Assembly (NCBI GenBank): GCA_023423045.1
Contig: JAFAGA010000097.1
Coordinates: 1-39,958, forward strand
Length of the DNA: 39,958 nucleotides
Reading direction: 5' to 3'
Origin: Bacillota bacterium
Lineage (GTDB): Bacteria; Bacillota; Clostridia; Lachnospirales; Lachnospiraceae
In this document: positions 1 to 7,800 of the stretch, one piece after another
Layout: each line of letters starts with the position of its first letter
How positions within the stretch are numbered: position 1 is the stretch's first letter
The notes under the pieces: model-generated
Database searches by the model: none
What the model was told of the DNA's origin: nothing
The model's input: the letters and a program-made list of their open reading frames with translations, nothing else
Translations under genes and position numbers: made by a program

Positions 1-258
1 TTCAAAAAGAGACTGATAGAAATGTGTAGTAAAAAGCGACACAATATCAGAACTTAATCAGAATAAATCAGATAATAAAATGCCGCGTTAGTGTAGCCGG
101 AAGTAAGGATAATTTGTCGCATGACACTTTTATAGTCCCAAAAATGTATAAATTTATAAAGAAAGCTATTTATAACACGAAAAAGTGGATTAATATTAAT
201 TGACAGATATATTATTCGATGAAACAGTGTAAAAAGGCAAAACTTTTTTTGCAAAACA
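1..258. other. AT-rich left edge without a supported gene
   Basis: No open frame here has a ribosome site or protein-like composition. The one frame of any length (minus strand, 54-290) is AT-rich, has no Shine-Dalgarno sequence and runs across the abiE promoter, so I do not accept it. Nothing identifies what lies to the left of the window. Confidence 0.5.
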
Positions 259-287
259 TTGATTTGTTTAAAAAGTTTTGATATAAT
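259..287 (+). promoter_or_regulatory. Promoter of the abiE-type toxin-antitoxin operon
   Basis: TTGATT (259-264), a 17-bp spacer and a perfect TATAAT (282-287) form a strong sigma-A type promoter about 57 bases ahead of the antitoxin start codon. The -10 hexamer lies inside the first operator palindrome, so a bound repressor would block RNA polymerase directly. Confidence 0.8.
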
Positions 288-318
288 CAAAATATATATA
301 TCAAAATTAAATTTTGAT
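276..318. promoter_or_regulatory. Two palindromic operators at the abiE promoter
   Basis: The first palindrome (276-292) is TTTTGAT-ATA-ATCAAAA and contains the -10 box. The second (300-318) is ATCAAAATT-A-AATTTTGAT, just downstream over the likely transcription start. Both share the half-site ATCAAAA/TTTTGAT. The motif AAGTTTTGA occurs at 273-281 and again at 323-331 beside the ribosome site. AbiEi antitoxins are known to repress their own promoters through inverted repeats, so these are the expected autoregulatory sites. Confidence 0.7.
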
Positions 319-343
319 AATAAAGTTTTGAAGAGGTGATGAT

Positions 344-1123
344 ATGAATAAGAAAAATACTACTGTAGATGAGAAGTTTCTCAATGAGCTTTCAAAACAT
401 ATGAATAATGGTGATGAGTTAAGCCTTAAAATGATATATTCTTTATTTCCTGAAATTAACAGAAAAACAATTTCTTGGAGACTACATTCATTGGTCCAAC
501 AAGGAAAACTTTATAAAACTGGACATGGAATATATTCTAAAGATAAGAATAATGAAACTAATGTGGCTGCAGGTTATGAATACTTACAAAGAAAATCCAA
601 AAAAATCTATGACATTTTAATAGAATATGGTTATGACTTTTATATCTCAGGTGTGGACTCCTTAGTTGGTGAAATACTTCATATGCCAGAAAATTACCCA
701 TTACTTGTGATTATTGAAGAATCTGGTATGAAGGAAATCCAAGAATTGTTGAGTGAGAGGGATATGATTGTTTTTACAGAAAAAGATCGAGGCATATTAG
801 AAAAAACATTTATCAGGAATAAAGTGGATGTCATTTTGCTAAGAGGTAAAGATTTTTCCTTGATGACCGATAATATTTCCATAAAAGAGAAAGGCTTCAT
901 CGATTTATATTATGCAGTTACGAGAATGGAGTATGGAGTCTCTGTACAGGAACTGTCTCGAATATATCAAAGTTTACAAAGGAATAATTCTATTACAATG
1001 GCAAAAATGAAAGCAGCAGCAAAAGACAGGGGAATAGCTATTGAGATCAACTGGCTTATTGAACTGAACAAAGCATCAGAAAAAACTTTAGAGTTCATGA
1101 GTTATCAAATTAAGGAGGCGTAA
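344..1123 (+). CDS. AbiEi-family antitoxin and transcriptional repressor
   Basis: This 259-residue protein has the layout of AbiEi-type antitoxins: an N-terminal winged-helix region (about residues 8-75, including the stretch ETNRKTISWRL-like helix and a short basic wing ending GKLYKTGHGIYS) followed by a larger C-terminal domain. In this family the N-terminal domain binds the promoter and the C-terminal domain counteracts the toxin without a stable complex. The ribosome site GAGGTG precedes ATG 344 at good spacing. Its stop codon overlaps the start of the next gene by one base (TAATG), so the two are translationally coupled. Paired palindromes at its promoter suggest autoregulation. Its size and that of its partner also recall the lactococcal AbiG pair, so the AbiE versus AbiG sub-type is open. 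Confidence 0.75.
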   Translation: MNKKNTTVDEKFLNELSKHMNNGDELSLKMIYSLFPEINRKTISWRLHSLVQQGKLYKTGHGIYSKDKNNETNVAAGYEYLQRKSKKIYDILIEYGYDFYISGVDSLVGEILHMPENYPLLVIIEESGMKEIQELLSERDMIVFTEKDRGILEKTFIRNKVDVILLRGKDFSLMTDNISIKEKGFIDLYYAVTRMEYGVSVQELSRIYQSLQRNNSITMAKMKAAAKDRGIAIEINWLIELNKASEKTLEFMSYQIKEA

Positions 1124-2349
1124 TGGAATTAATAAACAAAGATAATTTAATTCTTGAAAAAGATGTTTTTTTAAGAACTGAGATTGAAAAACGTATGAAT
1201 GACGGCGGTTTTAACTCCATTTCAAAGTTCGAACTTTTCATATGGGACTTAGAGATGTTCTTGCAGCTACAAAGAAAGCTTGGAGACAAAATTATTTTGA
1301 AAGGTGGAGCTGCGACACAGTTTTATATACCAGTAACATCGCAAAGGACTAGTATTGATATAGATATGATATGTTTGGCAAGCTGTGAAGAAGTTCATAA
1401 AATCATTTCTGAAATAGAAAATGAGTTTTCCGGGGTCGGGGATTACTGTAAGTTTCGATTATATGAACCCAAAAAGCCTAAGCTTGGATTGGATGCACTA
1501 GAAACCTACTTCCTGACGGTGCCAAGTATATGCAATGAACAGGAACTATTTGCTACGAAGGGCAAGCAGGAAGTGAAAATAGAATTCATTTTTTCTAACG
1601 ATGAGTATGCAATTAATAAAATGAAACAACCTGAGTTATTTGCGCTAGAAACCGAGAAAGAATTTAATGTTTTAGCGTTTGAACACTTATTTGCTGATAA
1701 GCTAACGACACTTGGTCCGAACACAATAGGGGTTTCGGATGAAAGATCTGATGAGCAGGTGAAGCAAATCTATGATGTAATTACGCTTTTTGTTTCTAAC
1801 CTAGATCAGGTGCTAAAATATAAACAGTTAATCAGAACAAATTATGAAAGAGTGGCGCATATTGAATGTTTGATACATCATATAAAATATGATGGGGACT
1901 TGCTATTCGAAGATCTGAAAGTATTGATTAGTAGGTTGAAAAATATTGAGAGTGATACCAGTCTTCTTCAAAGAGCAAACGATTTTCAAGCATTATACCT
2001 AAGGAGATACGTTAATCGAGATAAAGCCGAATGGGCAATCGTAGGATATCAGCTTGAATTGTTAGGAAATTATATTTTTGCAGATGACACAAAAATAATT
2101 CAGTATAGACAGATTGATCAGTTACTTGGAAAGCTGAAATTTGAACATATCCAAGGACCTAGACGTGGAAGACTTATTAGAGATGTTAGGGCAATACTAG
2201 AAGTAAACTATGGAAAAATAGCTGGATTAAGCCAAGAACTATTCAAAAAAAGAATGGACAGGATCATATGGGAGCTGGTTACATTTTTTGATTTTGATAT
2301 GATACAAAAGGATATTGGTAAAATAGTAGAAGATAATGCTTTTACATAA
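1123..2349 (+). CDS. AbiEii/AbiGii-family nucleotidyltransferase toxin
   Basis: This 408-residue protein carries the DNA polymerase-beta-like nucleotidyltransferase signature of AbiEii/AbiGii toxins: a Gly-Gly motif (KGGAAT, residues 60-65) followed by the acidic pair S-I-D-I-D (D79, D81) for metal and NTP binding. Further on, EHLFADKLTTL (about 186-196) and the later QIYDVITLF match the conserved Glu/Lys and Asp regions of the family. Such toxins act as bacteriostatic nucleotidyltransferases; some family members modify tRNA 3' ends, but the target here cannot be read from sequence. The protein is longer than compact AbiEii members because of a helical C-terminal third (about residues 235-408) I could not assign. 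It is co-transcribed and translationally coupled with the antitoxin. Confidence 0.8.
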   Translation: MELINKDNLILEKDVFLRTEIEKRMNDGGFNSISKFELFIWDLEMFLQLQRKLGDKIILKGGAATQFYIPVTSQRTSIDIDMICLASCEEVHKIISEIENEFSGVGDYCKFRLYEPKKPKLGLDALETYFLTVPSICNEQELFATKGKQEVKIEFIFSNDEYAINKMKQPELFALETEKEFNVLAFEHLFADKLTTLGPNTIGVSDERSDEQVKQIYDVITLFVSNLDQVLKYKQLIRTNYERVAHIECLIHHIKYDGDLLFEDLKVLISRLKNIESDTSLLQRANDFQALYLRRYVNRDKAEWAIVGYQLELLGNYIFADDTKIIQYRQIDQLLGKLKFEHIQGPRRGRLIRDVRAILEVNYGKIAGLSQELFKKRMDRIIWELVTFFDFDMIQKDIGKIVEDNAFT

Positions 2350-2444
2350 TACTTCAGAAGTCTTTGAAGTCGTTGTGTATGGGAAAAAGAAGGTAGCAAT
2401 CGAAGGTAGTTATTCAGATAACATAGTAAAAGGTGGTGATTCGG

Positions 2445-4739
2445 GTGATCAAAATACGATGTATAGTAGAACGAATTACATATCAGAATCCGGAAAATGG
2501 TTATACGATTCTTAAGGTAAATGTAAAAGGTTATGATGATCTTGTCACCGTAGTAGGAAGTCTTCTGGATGCCAATGTTGGTTCTGTGCTTCTGATTGAC
2601 GGAGAGTGGAAGATTGATACCAAATATGGCAGGCAGTTTATGGCGCAAAAATGGGAAGAAACCATGCCGGCGAGCATTTATGGAATAGAGAAATATCTTG
2701 GGAGCGGTCTGATCAAAGGAGTAGGACCAAAGTTCGCAAAAAGAATTGTCCAAAAATTTGGTACGGATACCCTGACAATCATCGAAGAGAATCCAGATGC
2801 ACTGATTCAGGTAGAAGGCATTGGAAGTAAACGAGTCGGGATGATTAAGGAGAGTTGGGAGCGGCAAAAGGAAGTAAAGAATATCATGCTCTTTCTGCAG
2901 GATCATGGAGTAAGCACCTCCTTAGCAGCCAAGATCTATAAGGCATATGGTAATGAAAGCATAGAGAAGGTAAAGGAAAATCCCTTCCGTCTTGCAGATG
3001 ACATATGGGGGATCGGCTTTAAGACGGCAGATAGCATTGCCCAGAAGCTCGGCTTTGGAAAAGAAACTCATGTGCGTTTGCGTAGCGGTATTATGTATAC
3101 GCTGAGTGAATTGGCAGACGAAGGCCATACTTATGCACTTAGGAAGCAACTGTTGGAAAAGGCGACCACGCTGCTGGAGGCTGAGCAGGAATGTGTTGTC
3201 ACCTCGATTGATCAGATGCTGAAGGAGAAGGATCTGATCCAGGAGGGAGATTCGATATACCTGCCACCTTTCTATTATGCGGAGACAGGAGTGGCAAATA
3301 AGCTGTTAAGGCTGGCGGCTCAGCCGGCAGGGGACAAGCTGTGGTCGCGCCTTTCAAAAGCACGCACAGAAACCGGAAACGATGCATTATCCGTGGACGT
3401 GGAGAAAATCGAAGCAACTGTAAATATGAAATATGATGAGGTACAGCAAGATGCGATCCGACAGGCGGCCATGGCGAAGGTAATGGTGCTGACCGGAGGT
3501 CCGGGAACTGGTAAGACCACCACAACACAGGGAATCATAGCGGCTTACCGTGCTTATGGTCTGAAAATACTATTATCAGCACCTACGGGACGAGCTGCGA
3601 AGCGAATGACGGAAGCAACCGGATTGGAAGCAAAGACTATTCATCGCTTGCTGGAGTGTAAGCCACCAGAGGGTTATCAAAAGGATGAAGAAAATCCCTT
3701 GGAAGGCGACGTATTGATTGTGGATGAATGCTCCATGATTGATATCATACTGATGAACTCTCTGTTAAAAGCGATACCGCAAGGTATGAGGCTGATTCTG
3801 GTAGGAGATATTGACCAACTTCCCTCGGTTGGAGCCGGTAACGTGTTAAGAGACATTATCGAATCGGATCGCTTCCTGGTAATTCGTCTTACCAGGATCT
3901 TCAGGCAGGCACAGACTAGCCGTATTATAATGAATGCGCATAAAATTAATCAGGGAAAAATGCCGGAGATTTCTAATGGAAAAGAGACAGATTTCTTCTT
4001 TGTTCCGCAGGAAGAGGCAGAGGAAGCAGTGGTTGAGATTGTGAAGCTTGTGAAGGATAAGCTACCAAAATATTACAAGACACCTTCCTCCATGATTCAG
4101 GTCCTAACACCCATGCAACGGGGAGTTGTAGGTGCGACCAATCTGAACCTGGCATTACAGGAGGCACTTAACCCTACGGGAGAAGGACTTCGCCGCAGCG
4201 GATCCATCTTCCGAGTGGGAGATAAGGTGATGCAGATTAGGAATAATTATGATAAAGAGATTTTTAATGGAGATATTGGAAGCGTTACCGCTATTGATCT
4301 AGAGGATCGATCGTTAACCATTGACTTTGATGGCAGACAGCTGGAATACGATATAACAGAATTAGATGAAATCGTTCATGCCTATGCCACTACCATCCAT
4401 AAGGCGCAGGGCTCAGAATATCCGATTGTGGTAATGCCGATACTTATGAATCATTATGTGATGCTTCAGAGGAATCTGATCTATACAGGAATCACCAGAG
4501 CAAAAAAGATACTGGTCATGGTGGGAACCAAGAAAGCACTTGCCTATGCCGTAAATAATGTTACTGTCACGAAGCGAAATACATTGCTAAGGGAACGACT
4601 GGCAGGCGAGGTATCTGTAACCGGTGAAGCTCATAAGGTGATTTTCTACCCTGAAGTGGGCAGAAACCAGAGCCTGCGTGTCGCAGAAGAATCAGGTTAT
4701 CGTATAAAAGAAGAAACGAGTAGTTCTGAATCAACGTAA
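2445..4739 (+). CDS. recD2: SF1B DNA helicase RecD2
   Basis: This is a 764-residue RecD-like helicase of the RecD2/YrrC type, which unwinds DNA 5' to 3' and works in repair without RecBC. The N-terminal part contains the OB-like region and helix-hairpin-helix repeats (around GSGLIKGVGPKFAKR and VEGIGSKRV). The motor has a Q-motif (YDEVQQDAI), Walker A GGPGTGKT (about residues 351-358), Walker B DECSM, and the C-terminal HAYATTIHKAQGSEYP motif. GTG 2445 is chosen because AAAGGTGG ends 8 bases upstream; in-frame GTGs at 2433 and 2436 lie inside that ribosome site. No terminator or strong promoter separates it from abiE, so read-through from the toxin operon is possible. Confidence 0.93.
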   Translation: MIKIRCIVERITYQNPENGYTILKVNVKGYDDLVTVVGSLLDANVGSVLLIDGEWKIDTKYGRQFMAQKWEETMPASIYGIEKYLGSGLIKGVGPKFAKRIVQKFGTDTLTIIEENPDALIQVEGIGSKRVGMIKESWERQKEVKNIMLFLQDHGVSTSLAAKIYKAYGNESIEKVKENPFRLADDIWGIGFKTADSIAQKLGFGKETHVRLRSGIMYTLSELADEGHTYALRKQLLEKATTLLEAEQECVVTSIDQMLKEKDLIQEGDSIYLPPFYYAETGVANKLLRLAAQPAGDKLWSRLSKARTETGNDALSVDVEKIEATVNMKYDEVQQDAIRQAAMAKVMVLTGGPGTGKTTTTQGIIAAYRAYGLKILLSAPTGRAAKRMTEATGLEAKTIHRLLECKPPEGYQKDEENPLEGDVLIVDECSMIDIILMNSLLKAIPQGMRLILVGDIDQLPSVGAGNVLRDIIESDRFLVIRLTRIFRQAQTSRIIMNAHKINQGKMPEISNGKETDFFFVPQEEAEEAVVEIVKLVKDKLPKYYKTPSSMIQVLTPMQRGVVGATNLNLALQEALNPTGEGLRRSGSIFRVGDKVMQIRNNYDKEIFNGDIGSVTAIDLEDRSLTIDFDGRQLEYDITELDEIVHAYATTIHKAQGSEYPIVVMPILMNHYVMLQRNLIYTGITRAKKILVMVGTKKALAYAVNNVTVTKRNTLLRERLAGEVSVTGEAHKVIFYPEVGRNQSLRVAEESGYRIKEETSSSEST

Positions 4740-4788
4740 TCTCAGTTTTTGTTACAAATTAAAAAGTACAGAAAGATGGAGATTGAAT

Positions 4789-5079
4789 ATGAAATCAAGA
4801 TCAGAGATTAGTATGGAACTTTATCAGTTAATGCTAAGACGAGGGTACCCGGAAGAATTTTGTGATATTGTCACAAAGAATCTAAATACAGATTTTACGG
4901 CTAAGAGAATGATTGGATATTTATTACATTATCAGTATACTCCACTTGAAGAGATTGCTGATGAAATGCTTGCAATCCTAAACGATAGGAATAGAATCAT
5001 GCAGAAGAAGGATTTAGAGAAGATTAATGCATCTTGGAATAATTATATGATGCAAGGTTTTAATGAAAATGAAGGATGA
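4789..5079 (+). CDS. Small helical protein of unknown function
   Basis: I do not recognise this 96-residue protein. It is charged and probably all helical, with a compact core (YQLMLRRGYPEEFCDIV, then KRMIGYLLHY and LEEIADEMLAIL) suggesting three or four short helices, and a polar tail ending NENEG. It has no membrane segment or signal peptide. ATG 4789 is chosen because GGAGA lies 6 bases upstream; a TTG at 4783 is in frame but would overlap that site. It follows recD2 by 49 bases and precedes the next gene by 38 bases in the same direction, so all three may share a transcript, hinting at a DNA-related role. That is inference only. Confidence 0.65.
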   Translation: MKSRSEISMELYQLMLRRGYPEEFCDIVTKNLNTDFTAKRMIGYLLHYQYTPLEEIADEMLAILNDRNRIMQKKDLEKINASWNNYMMQGFNENEG

Positions 5080-5117
5080 TATGTGAATAAGAAACCAGTA
5101 AAATAGGAGTAAAACCG

Positions 5118-5765
5118 ATGAGAAATAGTTATGGTGAAGAACAATTTAAAATAGCCTTTCTAGGAGAAATAACCTCGGTACAGCCGCGGTCTAATGTGTG
5201 GCGGTATCTTGTGGATAACAGAACTCATTCACTAACGGGATATAATTTGTTCCTGAAGGGGAGAGCAGAAGACGAAGAAAAAGAATTTGCAGTTGCTATA
5301 TCCGAGAAGCAGCAACAGAAGTTTCTTTTTCATATTGGCGATGTGATCAGTGGTACCGGTTGGACGAAGAAATATCCGGAGATTGAATATGCTGATTATT
5401 ATCGTGCTGGTTCTTTGAAGAAGTTATCAGAGGGAGAAGTAATCAATTCAGAGAAAGCACCATGGCTTTCTCTGGTTCCGGATCTGGCAACCTATGATTG
5501 GCGAGGTGCTAGAATGCTGGATAATAAATGCTGGAAAAATAAATGTTTCCAATGCAAATGGGCGGCAATGGCAAATGTTGCAATTGAATATGAGTTTGGA
5601 ATTGCGCAGAAGCATCGCTTCGAAAGCTTTTGCTACGGCCCGAAGAACTGTAAGCTTTATAAGATGGGAAGAGCCAGAGCGGTTCCATATAAAGGGATGG
5701 GGAGCGTCTACGATGAGGGGTGGTTTGATGACATCTGCACCGAAAATCGGGATGATGAAGAATAA
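5118..5765 (+). CDS. Probable OB-fold protein with C-terminal cysteine cluster
   Basis: This 215-residue protein is not one I can name. Residues 10-105 have the alternating strands of an OB-fold (FKIAFLGEIT, WRYLVDN, YNLFLKG, FAVAISE, HIGDVISGTGW, DYYRAGSLKKL), a fold often used to bind nucleic acid. The C-terminal part has cysteines at 138, 143, 146, 172 and 178 (CWKNKCFQC and FCYGPKNC), plus C207, spaced like a zinc or iron-sulfur site. A clear AGGAG lies 8 bases before ATG 5118. It is the last gene of the recD2 run. A nucleic-acid role would fit that context, but the fold call is by eye and the metal is unknown. Confidence 0.7.
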   Translation: MRNSYGEEQFKIAFLGEITSVQPRSNVWRYLVDNRTHSLTGYNLFLKGRAEDEEKEFAVAISEKQQQKFLFHIGDVISGTGWTKKYPEIEYADYYRAGSLKKLSEGEVINSEKAPWLSLVPDLATYDWRGARMLDNKCWKNKCFQCKWAAMANVAIEYEFGIAQKHRFESFCYGPKNCKLYKMGRARAVPYKGMGSVYDEGWFDDICTENRDDEE

Positions 5766-6250
5766 ATACAATGGGATGGTTACAGCCGGTTTATGATTTG
5801 TCAAGAATTAAAGAGTGTTCATTGGTGGACTGTCTTTAGGATATGGATAAAATATCAGGACTGGAAGAAATGATGGAAAAGGTTCAAAGACTTCATAAAT
5901 TTCAAGAGAAAAAATATTACAGTATTTTAAGAATGCTTTATTCGCAATAAGTATATTTACGACCAACTTACGACAGATTTACGACCATTTATAATGAAAT
6001 GTGAAGAATAATAAAATGGGAGACAAGCAGAACATGCAAGAAATAAGGAAATGAAGACATATAAAAGGATTTACTGTATCAGGAATGATTTCCCGACGAT
6101 GAAGAGTCTGGATAGGTAAACAAGGCGGAAGTGCTTAATTTTGGCGGATTTCCAAAAAGAGAAAGTAGAATAGAGGAATTTTACACTCAGTGTACGCCCA
6201 AATAAATAGATTTGGCGGAAGGTTGACTTGAAAAGTGAATAGATAAAACG
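5766..6250. other. Gene-poor stretch with short protein-like remnants
   Basis: No full gene is visible. A 35-codon frame (5843-5950, beginning MDKISGLEEMMEKVQ) looks protein-like but has its only AGG just 2 bases before ATG, too close to serve. A 22-codon frame (6051-6119) and a frame without a start (about 6125-6210, reading EVLNFGGFPKRESRIEEFY) follow. Together they look like remnants of a deleted gene set. The stretch also holds the phased-repeat promoter at 5957-5995 and leads into the terminator at 6251. Confidence 0.4.
5957..5995 (+). promoter_or_regulatory. Promoter with three TTACGAC repeats phased at 11 bp
   Basis: TTACGAC occurs at 5957-5963, 5968-5974 and 5979-5985, each exactly 11 bases after the last, and a perfect TATAAT follows at 5990-5995. 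The second repeat supplies a -35-like TTACGA with a 16-bp spacer. Direct repeats on one face of the helix that overlap the -35 region are the classic layout of OmpR/PhoB-family activator sites. No gene for such a regulator, and no intact gene within 450 bases downstream, is present. Confidence 0.6.
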
Positions 6251-6294
6251 AAAGTGGACACCGTTACTTTGATGTATTAGTGTCCGCTTTTTTT
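6251..6294 (+). terminator. Intrinsic terminator upstream of the glycosidase gene
   Basis: AAAGTGGACAC (6251-6261) pairs with GTGTCCGCTTT (6280-6290) with one G-U pair, followed by a run of T. It ends whatever is transcribed from the TTACGAC promoter, giving a transcript of roughly 290 bases with no convincing gene. Confidence 0.75.
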
Positions 6295-6382
6295 ATTTAC
6301 ATTTATCTGGTGGACACATTGTGTCATTACATATTATCTGTAACAAGCGATTAACTGGGAAAGTAAAACTAATGCATACAAA

Positions 6383-6411
6383 TTGACATAGCCAACGAAC
6401 GGATGTATCAT
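6383..6411 (+). promoter_or_regulatory. Promoter of the glycosidase/two-component operon
   Basis: A perfect TTGACA (6383-6388), a 17-bp spacer and TATCAT (6406-6411) stand 50 bases ahead of the GTG start at 6461. The good match suggests steady basal expression of the glycosidase and the sensor pair. Confidence 0.75.
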
Positions 6412-6460
6412 AAAGGAAATGGCTTTTTTGTTAATACTATGGATGGGATGGATTAGATAA

Positions 6461-7768
6461 GTGTTGGAAAAATTGCAGATTAGTGAAAATAAAAGATTTT
6501 TAATGAGAGAAAGTAGATTGCCCTTTTTTTGGCTGGGAGATACTGCATGGGAATTGTTTCATAAATTGGATTATGAGGAAGCCTGTTTGTATCTGCAAAA
6601 CCGCGTGGCGAAAGGATTTAATGTAATACAGGCAGTCGCGTTAGCCGAATTGGACGGTCTTCGTACTCCGAATGCATATAATAGATATCCTTTGTGTAAA
6701 AATGAAAGCGGGAATTACGATCCTCTTATACCGGATTTAAAAGGAAACAATTATTGGAAGCATGTAGATGATATCATTGAGTTTGCAGACTCCCTTGGAC
6801 TGTACATAGCACTACTGCCTACCTGGGGAGATAAATATAATTTGGCTCATGGAGTTGGACCCGAAATATTTACACCGGATAATGCATATAAGTTTGGGTT
6901 ATGGATGGGAGAAAGATACGGGAAATATAATAATATCATATGGGTTCTGGGGGGAGACCGACCACTTATAACAGATGAACATTATGAGGTTATTCTTGGG
7001 ATGAAAAAGGGGTTGCAAAAGGGAGAGGCGTTTCCGCATTTGATTACATTTCACCCTCCCGGAGACAACACTTCTTCTGCTTTTTTACCGGAAGAAGTGG
7101 ATTTCCATATGATTCAGTCAGGTCATATGATGGATTGTTACTTAAATTATGAAAAGGTAATAGCAGATTATAATCGAGTGCCGGTGCGCCCGGTTATTGA
7201 TGGAGAACCACGGTATGAAAATATCCCCAAAAATTTTAGACCAGAGGATGGATTCTTTAATGATTTTGACATCCGTTTAGCGGCTTACCATGCGGTGTTT
7301 TCAGGTGCGTTTGGGCATACCTATGGCCATAGCTCCATATGGTGTATGCAGGAAGAAATTACGGACTATTACCCTATGACATGGAAACAGGCCTTAGATG
7401 CCCCAGGCAGCAGTCAAATGAAGCATTTAAAAAACTTAATGCTGTCCCGTCCGTTTTTTGAACGTATTCCAGCTAATGAATTAATTACTGCTGCTTCAGA
7501 AGATGAACCATATCTATGCGCAACTAAGGGTAAAGGATATCTTATGGCATATACAACAACGGGAAACTCTTTTCATGTAAAATTAGGTAATATTAGCGGT
7601 TCTCATATAATTGCTTCCTGGTATAATCCAAAAGATGGGCAGCTCAAAATACAAGGTACTTATAAAAATGAAGGAACCAGGTTATTTTGTCCGCCATGTA
7701 AAGGCAAAGACTGGGTGTTGATTTTGGATGATAGTTCGGCATCTTACGCTGGGCACATGGAAGGATAG
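6461..7768 (+). CDS. Cytosolic GH140/DUF4038-family glycosidase, apiosidase-like
   Basis: This 435-residue protein has the DUF4038 (apiosidase-like) TIM barrel of glycoside hydrolase family 140: PFFWLGDTAWELFHKL near residues 21-36, IWVLGGDRP (D166) and VIDGEPRYENIP (E249). D166 and E249 fit the conserved catalytic acids of the family. The last 90 residues form the beta-rich C-terminal domain seen beside DUF4038 (ending KGKDWVLILDD). Family members release apiose from rhamnogalacturonan II, but the family is broad and the substrate here is inferred. There is no signal peptide, so it acts on imported oligosaccharides. The GTG start keeps the usual ISENKRFL opening; an upstream ribosome site is weak. 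It leads an operon with a sensor kinase and regulator, next to a sugar importer. Confidence 0.8.
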   Translation: MLEKLQISENKRFLMRESRLPFFWLGDTAWELFHKLDYEEACLYLQNRVAKGFNVIQAVALAELDGLRTPNAYNRYPLCKNESGNYDPLIPDLKGNNYWKHVDDIIEFADSLGLYIALLPTWGDKYNLAHGVGPEIFTPDNAYKFGLWMGERYGKYNNIIWVLGGDRPLITDEHYEVILGMKKGLQKGEAFPHLITFHPPGDNTSSAFLPEEVDFHMIQSGHMMDCYLNYEKVIADYNRVPVRPVIDGEPRYENIPKNFRPEDGFFNDFDIRLAAYHAVFSGAFGHTYGHSSIWCMQEEITDYYPMTWKQALDAPGSSQMKHLKNLMLSRPFFERIPANELITAASEDEPYLCATKGKGYLMAYTTTGNSFHVKLGNISGSHIIASWYNPKDGQLKIQGTYKNEGTRLFCPPCKGKDWVLILDDSSASYAGHMEG

Positions 7769-7800
7769 GGCATTTTCAGCAGGATAATGGGGGAATATGT

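Noticed and set aside
54..290. 78-codon minus-strand frame at the left edge
   Set aside because: AT-rich, no ribosome site, and it runs through the abiE promoter and operator.
2336..2515. 59-codon plus-strand frame starting MLLHNTSEVFEV between abiEii and recD2
   Set aside because: It looks protein-like but has no ribosome site and overlaps both neighbours in other frames.
2208..2906. 232-codon minus-strand frame opposite abiEii and recD2
   Set aside because: Antisense to two well-supported genes; composition and lack of a ribosome site mark it as a shadow.
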